The notes under the pieces are model-generated. The model did no database searches, was not told where the DNA came from, and saw only the letters and a program-made list of their open reading frames with translations. A stretch of DNA of 64,000 nucleotides from Curvularia sp. ZM96 (Eukaryota; Ascomycota; Dothideomycetes; Pleosporales; Pleosporaceae). How positions within the stretch are numbered: the first letter of the stretch is position 1; every line of letters begins with the position of its first letter. The stretch covers positions 1,612,001 through 1,676,000 of the forward strand of contig JAJGBQ010000004.1 of NCBI GenBank assembly GCA_022457065.1, read 5' to 3'. This document shows positions 35,208-46,352 of the stretch, one piece after another. The position numbers and the translations under genes were made by a program.

Positions 35208-38200
35208 TCACGCCCTTTCTGACTCTGCCGCTGACTCCATCCAATCCGGACTCCACACTGGGTTTCCTACCAACTCCGCAGCTCCCTTGAGAGTCGTCTC
35301 AATTTCTCTCACAATCTCACCCGTAGCGGAATCGCTGCCATACACCGGATACCTTCTTCTACAAAGTTTGTACTGCCTCGTCAGTCGCGCGTATACGACA
35401 TTATAATCTGATCCCAGACGCTCTGCAGAGGCTTTTGTCTTTGCTTCACGGCATTCCGTTAATAGGGCCGAGAAATGTACTGATGCATCATCGAGCTGTA
35501 CAATATGAGCGTGCCATGACCTTTGTTTGGGACATGTGATGATGTCGTCGAAGCTGATGCCGTATCTTTTCGCTATGCGCTTGCAGTTGCTGACAAATGG
35601 GTATAGCTTCGTGCGATTATCGTTGTTCTTGTTCTCTTCGTAGTGCAGGTAGCACAGGAGCAGGATCTGCTTGAGCCAGTATGCGATTTCTTTCGGGGGA
35701 TGGCTTTCGTAAAGCATGATACAGTCTCGCCATAGCGCAGGCATGTATGGCGTGCCCGAACGCTCGACTATCAGCGAGGACTGTAAGAGTTTTCCCAATG
35801 TGCTGTTTTCCTGCCTCAAGCCTCTCATAAAAACATTGTCAACTTCGTGTATTGTGTTCTTGGTCGCAATTGGTTGCACGGCATTGGAGAATACTGTAAA
35901 ATGGCACCCACTTTTGTAATCGGAGAGGTGCGCTATCGCTTGCAAGAATGGACGTACCGCAGTGAAACAATCGATGTTCGTAATATGGCTTTTCAAATGT
36001 GTCATTGCGGTTCCGAATAGCTTTGAGATGGACAAGTCCAATAAGCCATCAAAATCGAAGAAGTCTCTTCTCCCTTGGACATCATCGCCTTCGAGAGCAT
36101 TCAGTAGAACTTCGATTACGCGGTCTTGTTCCGAGGGATCTTGAATGCGCCGGAGATCAGGCAAATATGAGGAGGCTGCACATATAGCGAAAGGGTGTCT
36201 ATCCAGACCTTCAATTAATCGGCTCAGCTGGTCTGGAGAAACCGTTACCTTGGATGCAATTAAAGATCGGAGCAGCTGTTCCGCCTCTTCAAATTCCATG
36301 TCAAACACCAATAGGTCCAGACACTGGAATCCGGACCGTGCAAGCTGCTTTGATACTACAGGATTTCGTGTGGACACTACGACGCGGGCAGTTTGCGGCA
36401 AGTCTCGAGCGATATCTGAGGCGTCTTTGATGTTGTCAAGCTCATCCAGAATGATAATGCAGTCATTATCCTCTTTAGCTGCCCATTTCAAGAAGCTGTC
36501 TGCTTGAACTTTTGGTGTATAAGTCTTCCAAATATCAAGGGATCGAGGGTCGATGGCTCCATGACGTATTGTATCGTGGCCGTACATTAGGGCATACTCT
36601 TCCAGCTTCGTTCGTAAGGCTGCATAATTAGATGCAGACAAGATGATAATATTGCTTTCTGATGAGCGCTGCCCCACATAATCTAGGAGAAGCTCCGTTT
36701 TTCTGGAGTTCATCAATCTCAAGAATAGAGTTCCGTAGAGCCTCCTCGGACCTACCCTGAACCTGCAACGCCGATTAATATCAGCATATGACGTGATAAG
36801 GCAGAAGCATCGATGTTTCTGGTAGCTTCATCGAGAAGCTGCGGTCGTTTCACGATGTTACGACTCGGTTTGCGGAAACCATGGTCGAAGACAAACGGCT
36901 TGGGAAGCGGATATGTTGGAGCTGAAGCTTCAGGCCTACCGACTCTTCTTACCTAACATGTGTCAGATTGGCATACATATCATCTGTTATAGTACCTGTC
37001 CAATAGTAACGATGGATTTCCGAAGATTGATGACTATACATTTACTGCTGTCGATGTAATTTGATTGGCTCTGCTCAAGAGATCTGCTCGCATATCACAT
37101 AAGCCCCCCATGACTATGGTGAATGCAGGACCGGTGTAGTTCTCAAACTTGCAGACAGAGTGGTGATCCGTCTCCGGGAGTAGCATGGCTGTGTGCTCAA
37201 GAAAACCAGCAGAAGCCGCTGTGACGACCTAGACAGAGTTAACTCACGTAATCGGTGAAAGGAGGCCTCTTACTTGTTTGGCACCTCCTGGAAATGATGT
37301 TGGTGAAGACTCGCAATAGCATCGAATCAAGGGCTGGTATTTGAGCGTAGCCCAGTCGTTCACAGCATCGATATGTCGGGGGTTAAGAACCTTCAGCTCC
37401 TTAATAAGACTTGTCTGGACACCAAATACATTGGCTAGCTCTAGTTCCAAATCGGACCATTGAGCCATCAATGAACCCAAATTCGGAGTGCTCAAAAGTA
37501 ACACGCCTCGAGGCCCGAGCACAACTCCAGGATGAAGTTGGGGATACTTTTCGTACCGCACCATTGCGAGACGAGCAATGAGCCCACCCATAGAATGACA
37601 TAAGAATAAAATCGGTCGCGCACGTTCCTTAGGAGTGGTTCTCTCCTGCCCGATGAGTACTAAAAGCTGATCGGCAAAGACCTCAAAACGCGACTGTGTC
37701 CCCTTGCTATTTAGCAACTGTGAATCGTAACCGTAGGTCATGATTCTGCTGTTTCGGAAATCAGTGTGGTTGGGCAAATGATCTCGCAACCACATTTGAG
37801 TTCTGCTCATCCAAGTGTCGAATGCATGCCCGTTCAAACCGTGAACGGCGCAGATGCTGTAACACCATTAGTGCTGTACTGCTGTCGCAAAATGGAGAAC
37901 GTACTCCAAGTCCACTCTTTGTTCAGTGGAATTGCTGTGTAGAACGGTTATGCCGCGGAAGTCGTCATCTATATATGGACCTTTGCTGGTTTTGCTAGGC
38001 CTTTTTTGCCTGACTTCCAAAGCCCTGTCTTTCGCTGTTGAGGTTACGAAAGTAACGGTCGCAGTGTTGAGATTCCTTTGCTGTGCGAAGCTTGTGCCTA
38101 GCAAATCATTAGGCGCACCAGTATCGCTGCTAGATCTGTTCGACGAAGACTTGAAGAATCTTTTCCACTTTCGGCCGTCGACTTTCGAGTCTGCTAGCGC

Positions 38201-38275
38201 CTGAGCCTCGATTTGTTCCCTGGTTTCGTTGTCGGGGATACCCGTCAATCGCACAGTCTTGTTACTTTTCTTCAT
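35208..38275 (-). CDS. NLR-like protein: alpha/beta hydrolase plus NB-ARC ATPase
   Basis: Five exons, 38275-37905, 37856-37274, 37228-37046, 36952-36756 and 36702-35208, give 942 aa. The N-terminus VRLTGIPDNETREQIEAQAL precedes a lipase-like alpha/beta hydrolase of the DUF676/SERAC1/SesB type (about 120-365): ICAVHGLNGHAFDTW, nucleophile motif CHSMGG with Ser near 212, and a candidate catalytic His in DHHSVCKF near 340. A linker leads to a P-loop NTPase: Walker A GVAGSGKT at 440-447, formed across the last intron, Walker B CIIILDEL at 526-533, and a RVVVSTRN sensor near 551. The C-terminal ~380 residues are helical with no clear TPR, WD40 or ankyrin repeats. This is the effector plus NOD layout of fungal NLRs used in non-self recognition. 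It is divergent from the patatin-like gene. Confidence 0.82.
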
Positions 38276-38919
38276 TCTAACAGATTCGCACTTGATGGTT
38301 CGGACGACAGGAGAGAGGCAGCCCGTGTATCAGTCCAACTCCAGCCTTGAAATGCCATGTTATTGTAGGGTGTTGCAGGAATTGCACACTTATTTCGGTT
38401 GAGATGTGTCAGCAAAGCCATTAGTTCAGCTTGCTTAAGTGGATTTATTAATATGCAAGCCTCCTCTGCTATTGTGCCAACGTTCCAGCGAATGAAACTG
38501 CGTAGTGAACGCCTTTGATGTTAGCTCAGTAATCAGCTGAAACTCAGATCTTGGCGTCATTCATCGGCCCCTCAGCCTTGCTGCATTTTGCACACCATCG
38601 GCAGCATGGTCGCATATAACTGGATGATACCATAAGTGGGAATGGGAGACCTTGCATCAATAGGCGCACGAGGGCAAATTCTGCATACCATGGCACTTTT
38701 TTAAACGCTCGGGCTACTCTATTGGCAGAATGAGCGGCCCTGCAGGGGGCAAAGGAGAGCTTCGAGTGGTGTTGGCTTGCTTGAGGATTGTGCAATAGCC
38801 ATGCCACTAGAGCCTTGCTGTTGCTTACTTAAATTGGAGCCCATGTCTCGTTCTCACTAAAACGTGTTATCATTTTCGTTTCCGATGCCAGGTAAAGACC
38901 TGTCCAAATCGTACTGCCC
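38276..38919. promoter_or_regulatory. Divergent promoter between the NLR-like and patatin-like genes
   Basis: 644 bp separate the two start codons, and no gene is inside. A shared promoter would allow co-expression of the two products. An ATG at 38885 followed by a GT could mark an alternative first exon of the patatin-like gene. Confidence 0.55.
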
Positions 38920-41900
38920 ATGTCGGTAACCAAGATCCCTGGATTATCAAATCACGATACCAGATGGAAGCTTGTCGTTCTCCTCGCTAGCAGCCCCAGT
39001 CGATCAATTCCTGCATTAATATTCACAAGGCCCTTTTCGATCGTTTCGGATGCTGAACTCAATCACCCTGAACTCAAGAAATTCCACCAGTTGTTTCGAG
39101 GGGTCAGCGATAATAGCGGAACACATGGAAGGCCGGAAACATTCCCGTCGAAGAATTCAGTATACGATTTCCAATATGGCGCGATTGAACTCGGACCTGG
39201 GCTGGAAGCATTACGGCGCAAAATGCACTTAAACGTCACATACCAGGAGAAGGTGACCTTTCTCGAGATTTCAGCGCAGCTTCGGCAACACATTTGGAGT
39301 ATGTTTGCAACAGAACCAAATGAATACCAAGAAGCTCAGATGACGCTCTGCCTCTTGACCATGCTCTCCCTTCCGACGCCATACACGGAGCCGCTTTGGG
39401 AAATGACTTCGTTTGTCTGCAAGGACGTTATCAGTTCCACTCTAATACCCTTTCTCTCCAAGCTCTCTGCCTCAACCGATTTCTATCCAGCTCTCGTAAC
39501 GGAGGAGAGGTACTGTTTACTTGTCTTCCATCTAACAAACCTTGGCTTTGTGCTCGATGACACACACTGGCACCTCATATTCAGCACGCCCAAATCATCA
39601 GACTTCAAATCGTTCTTCAATATTCACCAGCAGATGAGCCATCTTTTGAACGTTCCAAACTCGGAGCTGCACGTTCAAAAGCTAAAAGACCCTGGAGATT
39701 TCAGTTTGCCCCAAATTTCGCTTTATGCCTCCCTTATCGGGTACACGATCTCAAAAATAACTTGGAAATCTTCAATCCCAGATACATGGGAGTGCTACGA
39801 AAGTTGGCGTTCGTGGTGGAGCGCTAATTCACCGTTTCGGACAACATCTTTAGAGGACATCGCTTACGCCATCGTCTATCCAGAGGGCATCAACTTGACT
39901 GATCTGACGAATCGTCTACCCCCTCAGCTCACATGTGCACTAGCGGTTGGCCTTCGCTGTTCTGGTCACCTGGAAACGTCATCTGATCTCCTGGATTTCA
40001 GCCTGACTTTCGACAGCAGTGAGATGTATTCTTACGTCTTTGGTATGCTATTCGCTGAGCTTGTAAAACTATTGACTATATTGGACCGGGCACAAGACGC
40101 CTTGGTTCGGGCTGTGGCATATCTGCAAGAGACTGGGACTAACCATTCTTATGTCTCCGTCGCCAAGGCAGATGCTTATATTGCACTCGGCAAGTATAGC
40201 GAGGCACACGAGCTACTTCAACGTATTATATCAGACCGCTCGACAGAATCATTTGAGGGGATTTGTTCGGTTCTACGTTTGAACAAGGTTTGGAGACGGG
40301 ATCCCGACATGCTCAAGCACTCGAGGCTCACAAATAACCTTGCATCAGTTGTGAGTCTCATCAAAAGACAGGACAGCCAGGTTCAGGAGGAGTACATGAA
40401 TGAATTGCAAGCTACAGTATATCATGTCAGGCAGCTCGAAAAGCCTGTCCCTTCAGACTTGCATAAACTCATTGACGATACATTAGAACTCTACAAAGAC
40501 GACGATGTTACTCTTCCCAAACAACGATCGGCTCTCCGGGTGCTAATCGAGAACGATGTCCTGGACGTGCCTACCTTTGGGCTTGCACAGGTTGATCAAA
40601 GATCCACAGAAACTGTTCGTAGAAAACCACATGTCTCTATAGAAGAAACAACGGACTCTACGCATGCCAAACAAGACCAATACACTGATGTCCAGCTTGA
40701 AGCCAGCTATGAGAGGGAGTCTGGAGGTGGAAGAGCCTACTCAGATCCTTTTGCAGACTCCAATACCGACGCCCGCTCTCTCTTCGGACCTACATCAATT
40801 ACGGAGGACATTCATTCACAGGAGACCGAGAGGGCCTGGAGAAAAAAAAGTCTGTTAGCTTTGGGTAAGATCTTCTCCCTAAGTATATTGCAGAATACAG
40901 CGATATCTGAGCTAACACTCGGTTGAGATGGAAATGGAACCCATATATACTGGTCACTCTTAGTTCTGAAGAGATTAATGGACCTAATCCGACAAGAAGA
41001 AAAGAAACAGGCACTGTTAGCACAACACGCATGGGACGCTGGCCTCCTATCGATTCAACCTGCTACTTATGAAAGTGCACTATTCGAAGGCACGGGGTCT
41101 CTGCCTTGTCATTATTTCGATCTAATCTGCAGTGCGAGCATGGGAGGGTAAGCCTGAGGAAACAAAGTTTCGTAGATATGTATCACTGACACAACTCAGT
41201 TTCGTAGCCTTGATTTTGGGCAGGTACCGGAAGACTATCGAAGAGTGTATTTTCTTATACAAACAAGTGCTTCAGGACACTTTCGCTGAGCAAGCATCGG
41301 TTTTAGCACTGACTCGAAGTTTACTGTCACAACCAGCTTGGGATATAACTAGAGCGACTAAGGTCTTGGACTCCCTAACTCACCAAGGATCTTTTGTGCG
41401 CACCGTCCCTGGCACATGTGCTGTGTTGGTAGATCTACTCTCGTTCGCACTCTACCGCTGACTGGTGGAAATCTAGGTTTATCTCTACATTCAGACAAGC
41501 GGAGAATAACATAAACCAGAAGAGGCCGTACCTGATTCGCTCTTACGATAATTTTGTTTCTGTCCCAGAAGATGGCGAGCAGCATCCGATCTTTATAAAC
41601 TATGGGCGAGCTAGTGGATTGTATGCGTCAGAAGCCATGCAAGCAGTTACAGCCTCGCCGGACACTCCCAAAGAGATAAAACTCCCTGTGACGCCGTAGT
41701 CTCCACCAAAATCCGTCTATTTGTCAGATGCGGGCAATGGAACTGCTCTTTATCTAGTAGCCCTAGGTCTCCAAGAAATCAAGTCCTTGCACGGAACAGA
41801 GGGTGTTGGAATCCTCGTCAGTATTGGAGTTCAACAGGGACGACTACTGCAATTGGGCCGGGAGACGATATCTTCTTCAGAACTAAAGAAAATAGGGCTT

Positions 41901-42293
41901 TGGAGCCATTTGCCATTACTCGAGAACTACTGGCAATTTAGTGACTTCGATAACGGGGAAGGGATCAATATAGGGCAGAGAGAATGGAAGCCAAGCGGCA
42001 TTACCACAAGAAAACACAAGATGGGTTCAGCGACTTTGGCAAAGATTCACGTTGCATTTGACAAATGGGCGTCGCAACCTTCGAATGAAGAAAGTCTCTT
42101 AGAGTGTGCAAGAGAACTTGTTGCAAAACGAAGGCTCAGAGAGGCCAACCGGGAAAGATGGAATATCTATACATCTGGAGGAAGTTCTACCAATCCCTTC
42201 GAGGATGGAAACAACGTAAATGATATCACGGAGGTCGTATCAGCGAGCAACATACCAGAGCAATTGGGACCTCACCAAGAACAAGTCACTTAA
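38920..42293 (+). pseudogene. Helical-repeat protein with C-terminal patatin-like domain, one in-frame TAG
   Basis: Four exons, 38920-40864, 40928-41147, 41200-41424 and 41477-42293, are in one frame except for TAG at 41697-41699. The first 640 residues are helical with TPR-like character near 400-430 (VAKADAYIALGKYSEAHELL). A patatin-like domain follows. Its oxyanion motif, normally DGGGxRG, reads DGNGTHI (649-655). The nucleophile motif, normally GTSTGG, reads SASMGG with Ser719. CHYFDLI, VALILGRYRKTIEECI and KRPYLIRSYDNF are well conserved. The catalytic Asp motif reads SDAGNG just after the TAG. A product ending at the TAG would be 870 aa without the catalytic Asp. CAG to TAG is a plausible C-to-T origin. 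No GT-AG intron in the right phase was found to remove the stop. It may be a pseudogene, a strain-specific null allele or a sequencing error. Confidence 0.7.
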
Positions 42294-43088
42294 GCCAGGC
42301 GTTTACCCATCTCTGTAAGGCCCTTTAGCGAAAATATTGTACTTAGTCCAAGCGCACACTCTCCTACCTATTCATCTTGAGCCACCATGTTTAGGGTTGT
42401 TCTTGAGCGCTTTGACTGTTTGGACCGACCGGGGTGTCATAAATATCCTTTATTTCCTCTTAATTGGTAGCTAGTCGCAAGTACATTGTAAGAGTTACTA
42501 CAACCCGCGCGAAATGAATTACCGCCTAGACAAGGATGTTTTAAATACTGCTTTAAGTAATCTAAACCCCGACGAAGAAGTCAAGAGGAGCGCAGTTCAT
42601 GCTACAAAGCCAAAGGTATCTAGCTAGAGCTGGATATACAGTTTCAATTCCCCCTATCTACAGCAGTCTTGGATTATTTCGCGCATCCTATAGGCTTCTC
42701 CTCAACAATTCACTCAACGGATGACTAGCTCGACCTTTATTTATTGACATTGGATCAGATAGACCATTAGTGTACCTAGTAGTGCTGCGCTGTATGTTTT
42801 TCACTCTCCATAGAAAAGCAACGAAAATCTAGGTTTAAAGCTTCTCGTGTATAACTAAGCTTTTAATGCCTCACAAAACGCTGGGGAGTCAGCGTAGCTA
42901 TTGTCACCACTTTCATCCTCCACCTTATCTATAAAATTGTGCTTGTTGTTCAACCTAGAATCAAAATCGACGACTGATTGCCAGTGCAGATATCAAATCA
43001 TCCTTGTTTGCTAGACGTTCTTTCGGCTAACGCAGAGACTTTTTCCAGTGCGGAACCAACCCTCTCATACATCTCCCAACTTCGAAAC
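42294..43088. other. 795-bp AT-rich interval
   Basis: No gene is supported. A 37-codon ATG frame at 42514-42627 (starting MNYRLDKDVLNTALSNL) has a helical, transposase-like look and is followed by AT-rich DNA with stops. It may be a relic of a decayed element, but no terminal repeats were recognised. Confidence 0.4.
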
Positions 43089-43964
43089 CTACCTCCTACT
43101 TTTTTTACAAGGCCAAACAAAATTCCTTTCGTGTTTGGCCCTTAATACCTCTATGCTCGGCGGGATACTAGGTTGGCTAACCGGATACACCTTGACATCC
43201 GCACTGTCTTCCTCGTCGTTTTCTACACCAGAGTATCTACCTCTCCCGCCACTATTTCCGCATCTCTTGAACGGAGCCTTCTCTCTGGCAGTCCCAGACC
43301 TATTCATCACCACTCTCCCTCGCAAATCAATGCCCTTAGGCTTCGGCAGTCCCGAATTCTCCACATTTAAACCTCCCACCTCACACAGCATGCGCATCAA
43401 ATTCTGTGCTCCGCCAATCTTGCTCTGGTACTCACGCGCAAAAGCAAAGTCACGATGATTGAACAAGCCTAGTGCGTTTCCTGGTGCTTCAGCTATGATG
43501 CCTTTTTCTCGAAGCACAGATAGTGCCTTAATCTCCATTCTCGCGTCTTGTAACGCTTCTGCGGTAATCGCTAGCTTGATGATATCGAGCCATGATGCCT
43601 CGATTGCCAGCGCATCAACACTTCTGTTTAGAGATTTGAGATATGCTTTTATCATTAGTATATCGAGCCCAGCAATGTGCGTATAGCGTTGGGCGGGATC
43701 GAGGGTAGCCATATACGTAAGTAGAGTGGAGGATTTTGGAATATCTCTCAGAAGGATATGGTGGCGTTGTTTTGTTGGCGGGCCCAGGAATAGAGTGATG
43801 CGGTCCGTGTAGAAAGCGGTGGTTTCTTCAGGTGTGATGATATCCCAGTCACTTTCGGGATAGGCGGTGGTGGCATGGTTGCTTGTGCGTGGATAAGTGT
43901 AAATGAATGTAGACGTGGTTGGTGTGCTTTTGGAGTTTTTGAGAAGGTCGGCTAGGAACAACAT
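43089..43964 (-). CDS. Uncharacterised 291-aa protein, possibly BTB-like
   Basis: A single exon. The frame extends upstream only from a GTG, so the ATG opening MLFLADLLKNS is used. I do not recognise a family with confidence. Residues about 55-120 (DRITLFLGPPTKQRHHILLRDI, SSTLLTYMATLDP, DILMIKAYLKSLN) have the order of a divergent BTB fold: strand, exposed loop, helix, helix. A helical part and a basic Arg/Gly-rich patch (about 235-250) follow, with a polar C-terminus. It sits at the edge of the accessory block with other BTB genes. That context, not sequence identity, is the main argument. Confidence 0.6.
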   Translation of the reverse strand: MLFLADLLKNSKSTPTTSTFIYTYPRTSNHATTAYPESDWDIITPEETTAFYTDRITLFLGPPTKQRHHILLRDIPKSSTLLTYMATLDPAQRYTHIAGLDILMIKAYLKSLNRSVDALAIEASWLDIIKLAITAEALQDARMEIKALSVLREKGIIAEAPGNALGLFNHRDFAFAREYQSKIGGAQNLMRMLCEVGGLNVENSGLPKPKGIDLRGRVVMNRSGTAREKAPFKRCGNSGGRGRYSGVENDEEDSADVKVYPVSQPSIPPSIEVLRAKHERNFVWPCKKSRR

Positions 43965-44450
43965 GATTATGCAATATCGAGGATATGGTTGATTGGTTGC
44001 ATAACAAGGTAAAGGTGGAAGACGAGGAGTAAGGGAATCCAGGGACTGGCATTGTGGGAGAGGGTAAAATGGAAGAGCAGCTTGAAAGGTAGATTGCGCC
44101 ACTTATTCATGGTAGCGCGATGCAGTGGAAAAGGGAATGTGCAAACTGTGGTTCGGAGAGAGAAAAACCCAAGGAACTGCTATCTATCTGAGCCAAAATA
44201 TGCAAGCCTATCACAAATCAGCCCACGGTTAGCATCACTATCGAAGCCACAGATGGCTTAAATTGATGTATTCCGAGCGACTGTATCCCCACGATCTGGA
44301 ACATCCTATGTTTACATCTCGTGTGCTTAAATATTTCGAATCGTTACGCAGAAGAACGCGTCGTCTAGCTTGCTTCTCACGAGACGCCGGATATGAAGCC
44401 TGCCAGAGAGCAATGATTTCAATTTTATATACACAACTGTAATCCAGTCT
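43965..44450. other. 486 bp with no gene seen
   Basis: This interval contains the promoter of the 291-aa gene and the 3' UTR of the GRIM-19 gene. No other feature is visible. Confidence 0.5.
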
Positions 44451-44939
44451 CTACTTCGTCTCGTGCTCGGGTGTAATAGCGAAAGTAGGTCGAACAAATC
44501 TGTATCCGTGTAATTAGCAAAACACTCAGGTAGGTGCCATGACTCTTTTCAATATACCTGTCGCTATTGTAGACCTTTGTCTCTGTTCCCAGCAGTTCCT
44601 TCTCCCTAGCCTTGTCTGCTAGATACCTTCGCACTTGGTCGCGGTCTTCCTCTGCTTGCAGCGCTGGAATTAGGTGTATCCGCGCCCACATCTTCTCGCG
44701 CGCGAGTTCGCTATGAGACGTCAGCATCTCTGACTAAGCCATGCAGTTACCTCGCCATCTTTCTAAACAGGTTTTGCGTACTTGTGCTCCCTAATGCCCT
44801 GTCCAACCCTCCAGAATCCGTATGTCATGAGTGCCGCAGTTCCGATGATGTATGCGGCGGGGCGGAAGCCTCGAACAGGTAGGTTGCGCTTGTACTGGAC
44901 GGGGCTATAGCCGCCCTGTGGCGGCATATCCTGCGGCAT
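44451..44939 (-). CDS. Complex I subunit GRIM-19/NDUFA13 (B16.6)
   Basis: Three exons, 44939-44782, 44710-44558 and 44499-44451, give 119 aa. The N-terminus MPQDMPPQGGYSPVQYKRNLP is the family hallmark. One membrane helix lies at about 28-48 (AAYIIGTAALMTYGFWRVG), followed by an amphipathic helix with ELAREKMWARIHLIPALQAEEDRDQVRRYL and a conserved C-terminus, VYNSDRFVRPTF. Both introns interrupt codons at phase 2 and the joins restore these motifs exactly. It is an accessory subunit of mitochondrial NADH:ubiquinone oxidoreductase. Only 207 bp separate it from the divergent TRM10 gene. Confidence 0.95.
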
Positions 44940-45146
44940 GATGGGCGGTCGTATTCGTGGTTCAATTGGTGTTTGACGGGTATCGTGAATGCGGAGACGT
45001 CAAGTGAGGTTCGAGCTCAGGATGCTGTGGTGACCGGGGTATGGCTTGGCACGCTAAGACGTGAGCATAATTTTGTTGACGCTGAGTGGGTAGAAACCTT
45101 TACAACGCATTTTCAACAATCAATCAAAACTTAGTTCACAGAAAAG
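44940..45146. promoter_or_regulatory. Compact divergent promoter between the GRIM-19 gene and TRM10
   Basis: 207 bp between the two ATGs must serve both genes. No specific site is claimed. Confidence 0.6.
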
Positions 45147-46352
45147 ATGGATTCAGAAGAGCGGCCTGCAAAGATGCGCAAATTGGAGCCCACCGAAGAA
45201 GACAAAGTCGTGACAGACGCCCCTGCAGTCGTCTCACCCACTGAAGAAACATCCAAGAGCGTCGAGAATGAGGAAGTAATTGGTAATGCAGAGGCCTCGA
45301 CTGCAGTATCTGCTGAGAACGAAAGTGGAGAACCAAAGTTGTCGAAGAACCAACTCAAAAAGCAGAGGCGGCATGAACGCTGGGAAGCAGGGCGTGAAGA
45401 CCGTAAATTAAAGCGAAAAGAGAAGGTCAAGGAGAAGAAAGAGAGGCGACGGGAAGCATTGGCGCAGATGCCGGTGGACGAAAATGGGAACAAACCAAGA
45501 CTGTTACCTCCACGTCCACCTAGACATTCAGCAGGGCATGGAAAGCAAGTGCCCATCACAGTAATTTTCGACTGCGATTTCGAGGAGCTCATGTTTGACA
45601 ATGAACTCAAAAGCTTAGGCTTGCAGATCACAAGATGTTACAGTGATAACCGCAAGGCGGAGTTTAGGGCACACTTGGCACTTAGCAGCTTTGGCGGCAA
45701 GATGAAAGAACGTTTCGATGGCATTCTGGCGAAACAGTATACGAGCTGGAAAGGGTTCCGATTCTTCGAGGAAGACTTTGTGGAGGTGGCAGAGAAAGCC
45801 AAAGAATGGATGACCGGACCAGATGGAGGAGAGGTAGCGGGTGCACTGAAGTCTTCTCTAGAGACCACTGCGTCAGGTGAACAGGAAAACACCGATGATG
45901 CAGAGGAAGGGGAGATTGTCTACCTCTCGTCCGAGTCCGATGAAGTCCTCACACATCTGAAACCCAATAGCACCTACATCATTGGAGGTCTAGTGGATAA
46001 GAACCGGCACAAGGGTATTTGCCACAAGCGAGCTGTCAGCCGCGGCATCAGGACGGCCAAGTTGCCCATTGGTCAGTATCTCGAGATGAAGAGCCGGCAA
46101 GTCCTGGTCACGAATCATGTACTGGAGATCATGCTCAAATGGATGGAGTTTGGAGATTGGGGCAAGGCTTTCATGGCTGTCATGCCCGAGAGAAAAGGTG
46201 CCAAGTTGAAGGGTGACACCGAAAATGGAGAGAATGAAGCTGCTGCTGGTGCAGGGGGAGAAGAGCATGAGGATCATGAGCTTCCGGATGCAGCGGAAGA
46301 AGTAGAGACAGGGAACGAGGAGGCCGTCACAGAGACTGTGAAAGTTACATGA
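45147..46352 (+). CDS. TRM10: tRNA (guanine-N1) methyltransferase Trm10, position 9
   Basis: A single exon of 401 aa. An acidic N-terminus and a Lys/Arg-rich helical tRNA-contact region (about 65-115) precede the SPOUT methyltransferase fold. Family motifs are VIFDCDFEELM, QITRCYSDNRKAEFRAHLAL, TYIIGGLVDKNRHKGICHKRA, RTAKLPIGQYLEMKSRQVLVTNHV and WGKAFMAVMPERKG. The Asp in LVDKNRHK corresponds to the proposed catalytic residue. The C-terminal 50 residues are acidic. Trm10 forms m1G9 on tRNAs using S-adenosylmethionine. Confidence 0.96.
   Translation: MDSEERPAKMRKLEPTEEDKVVTDAPAVVSPTEETSKSVENEEVIGNAEASTAVSAENESGEPKLSKNQLKKQRRHERWEAGREDRKLKRKEKVKEKKERRREALAQMPVDENGNKPRLLPPRPPRHSAGHGKQVPITVIFDCDFEELMFDNELKSLGLQITRCYSDNRKAEFRAHLALSSFGGKMKERFDGILAKQYTSWKGFRFFEEDFVEVAEKAKEWMTGPDGGEVAGALKSSLETTASGEQENTDDAEEGEIVYLSSESDEVLTHLKPNSTYIIGGLVDKNRHKGICHKRAVSRGIRTAKLPIGQYLEMKSRQVLVTNHVLEIMLKWMEFGDWGKAFMAVMPERKGAKLKGDTENGENEAAAGAGGEEHEDHELPDAAEEVETGNEEAVTETVKVT

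Noticed and set aside
41200..41460. Reading the patatin exon through to the stop at 41458 as the gene end
   Set aside because: An intron from 41425 to 41476 in the correct phase restores the patatin segment KRPYLIRSYDNF, so the stop at 41458 lies in an intron.
41685..41735. An intron removing the TAG at 41697 in the patatin-like gene
   Set aside because: The candidate pairs give a 12- or 40-nt intron or the wrong phase; the one phase-compatible alternative (weak donor near 41612) would delete the conserved segment before the stop.
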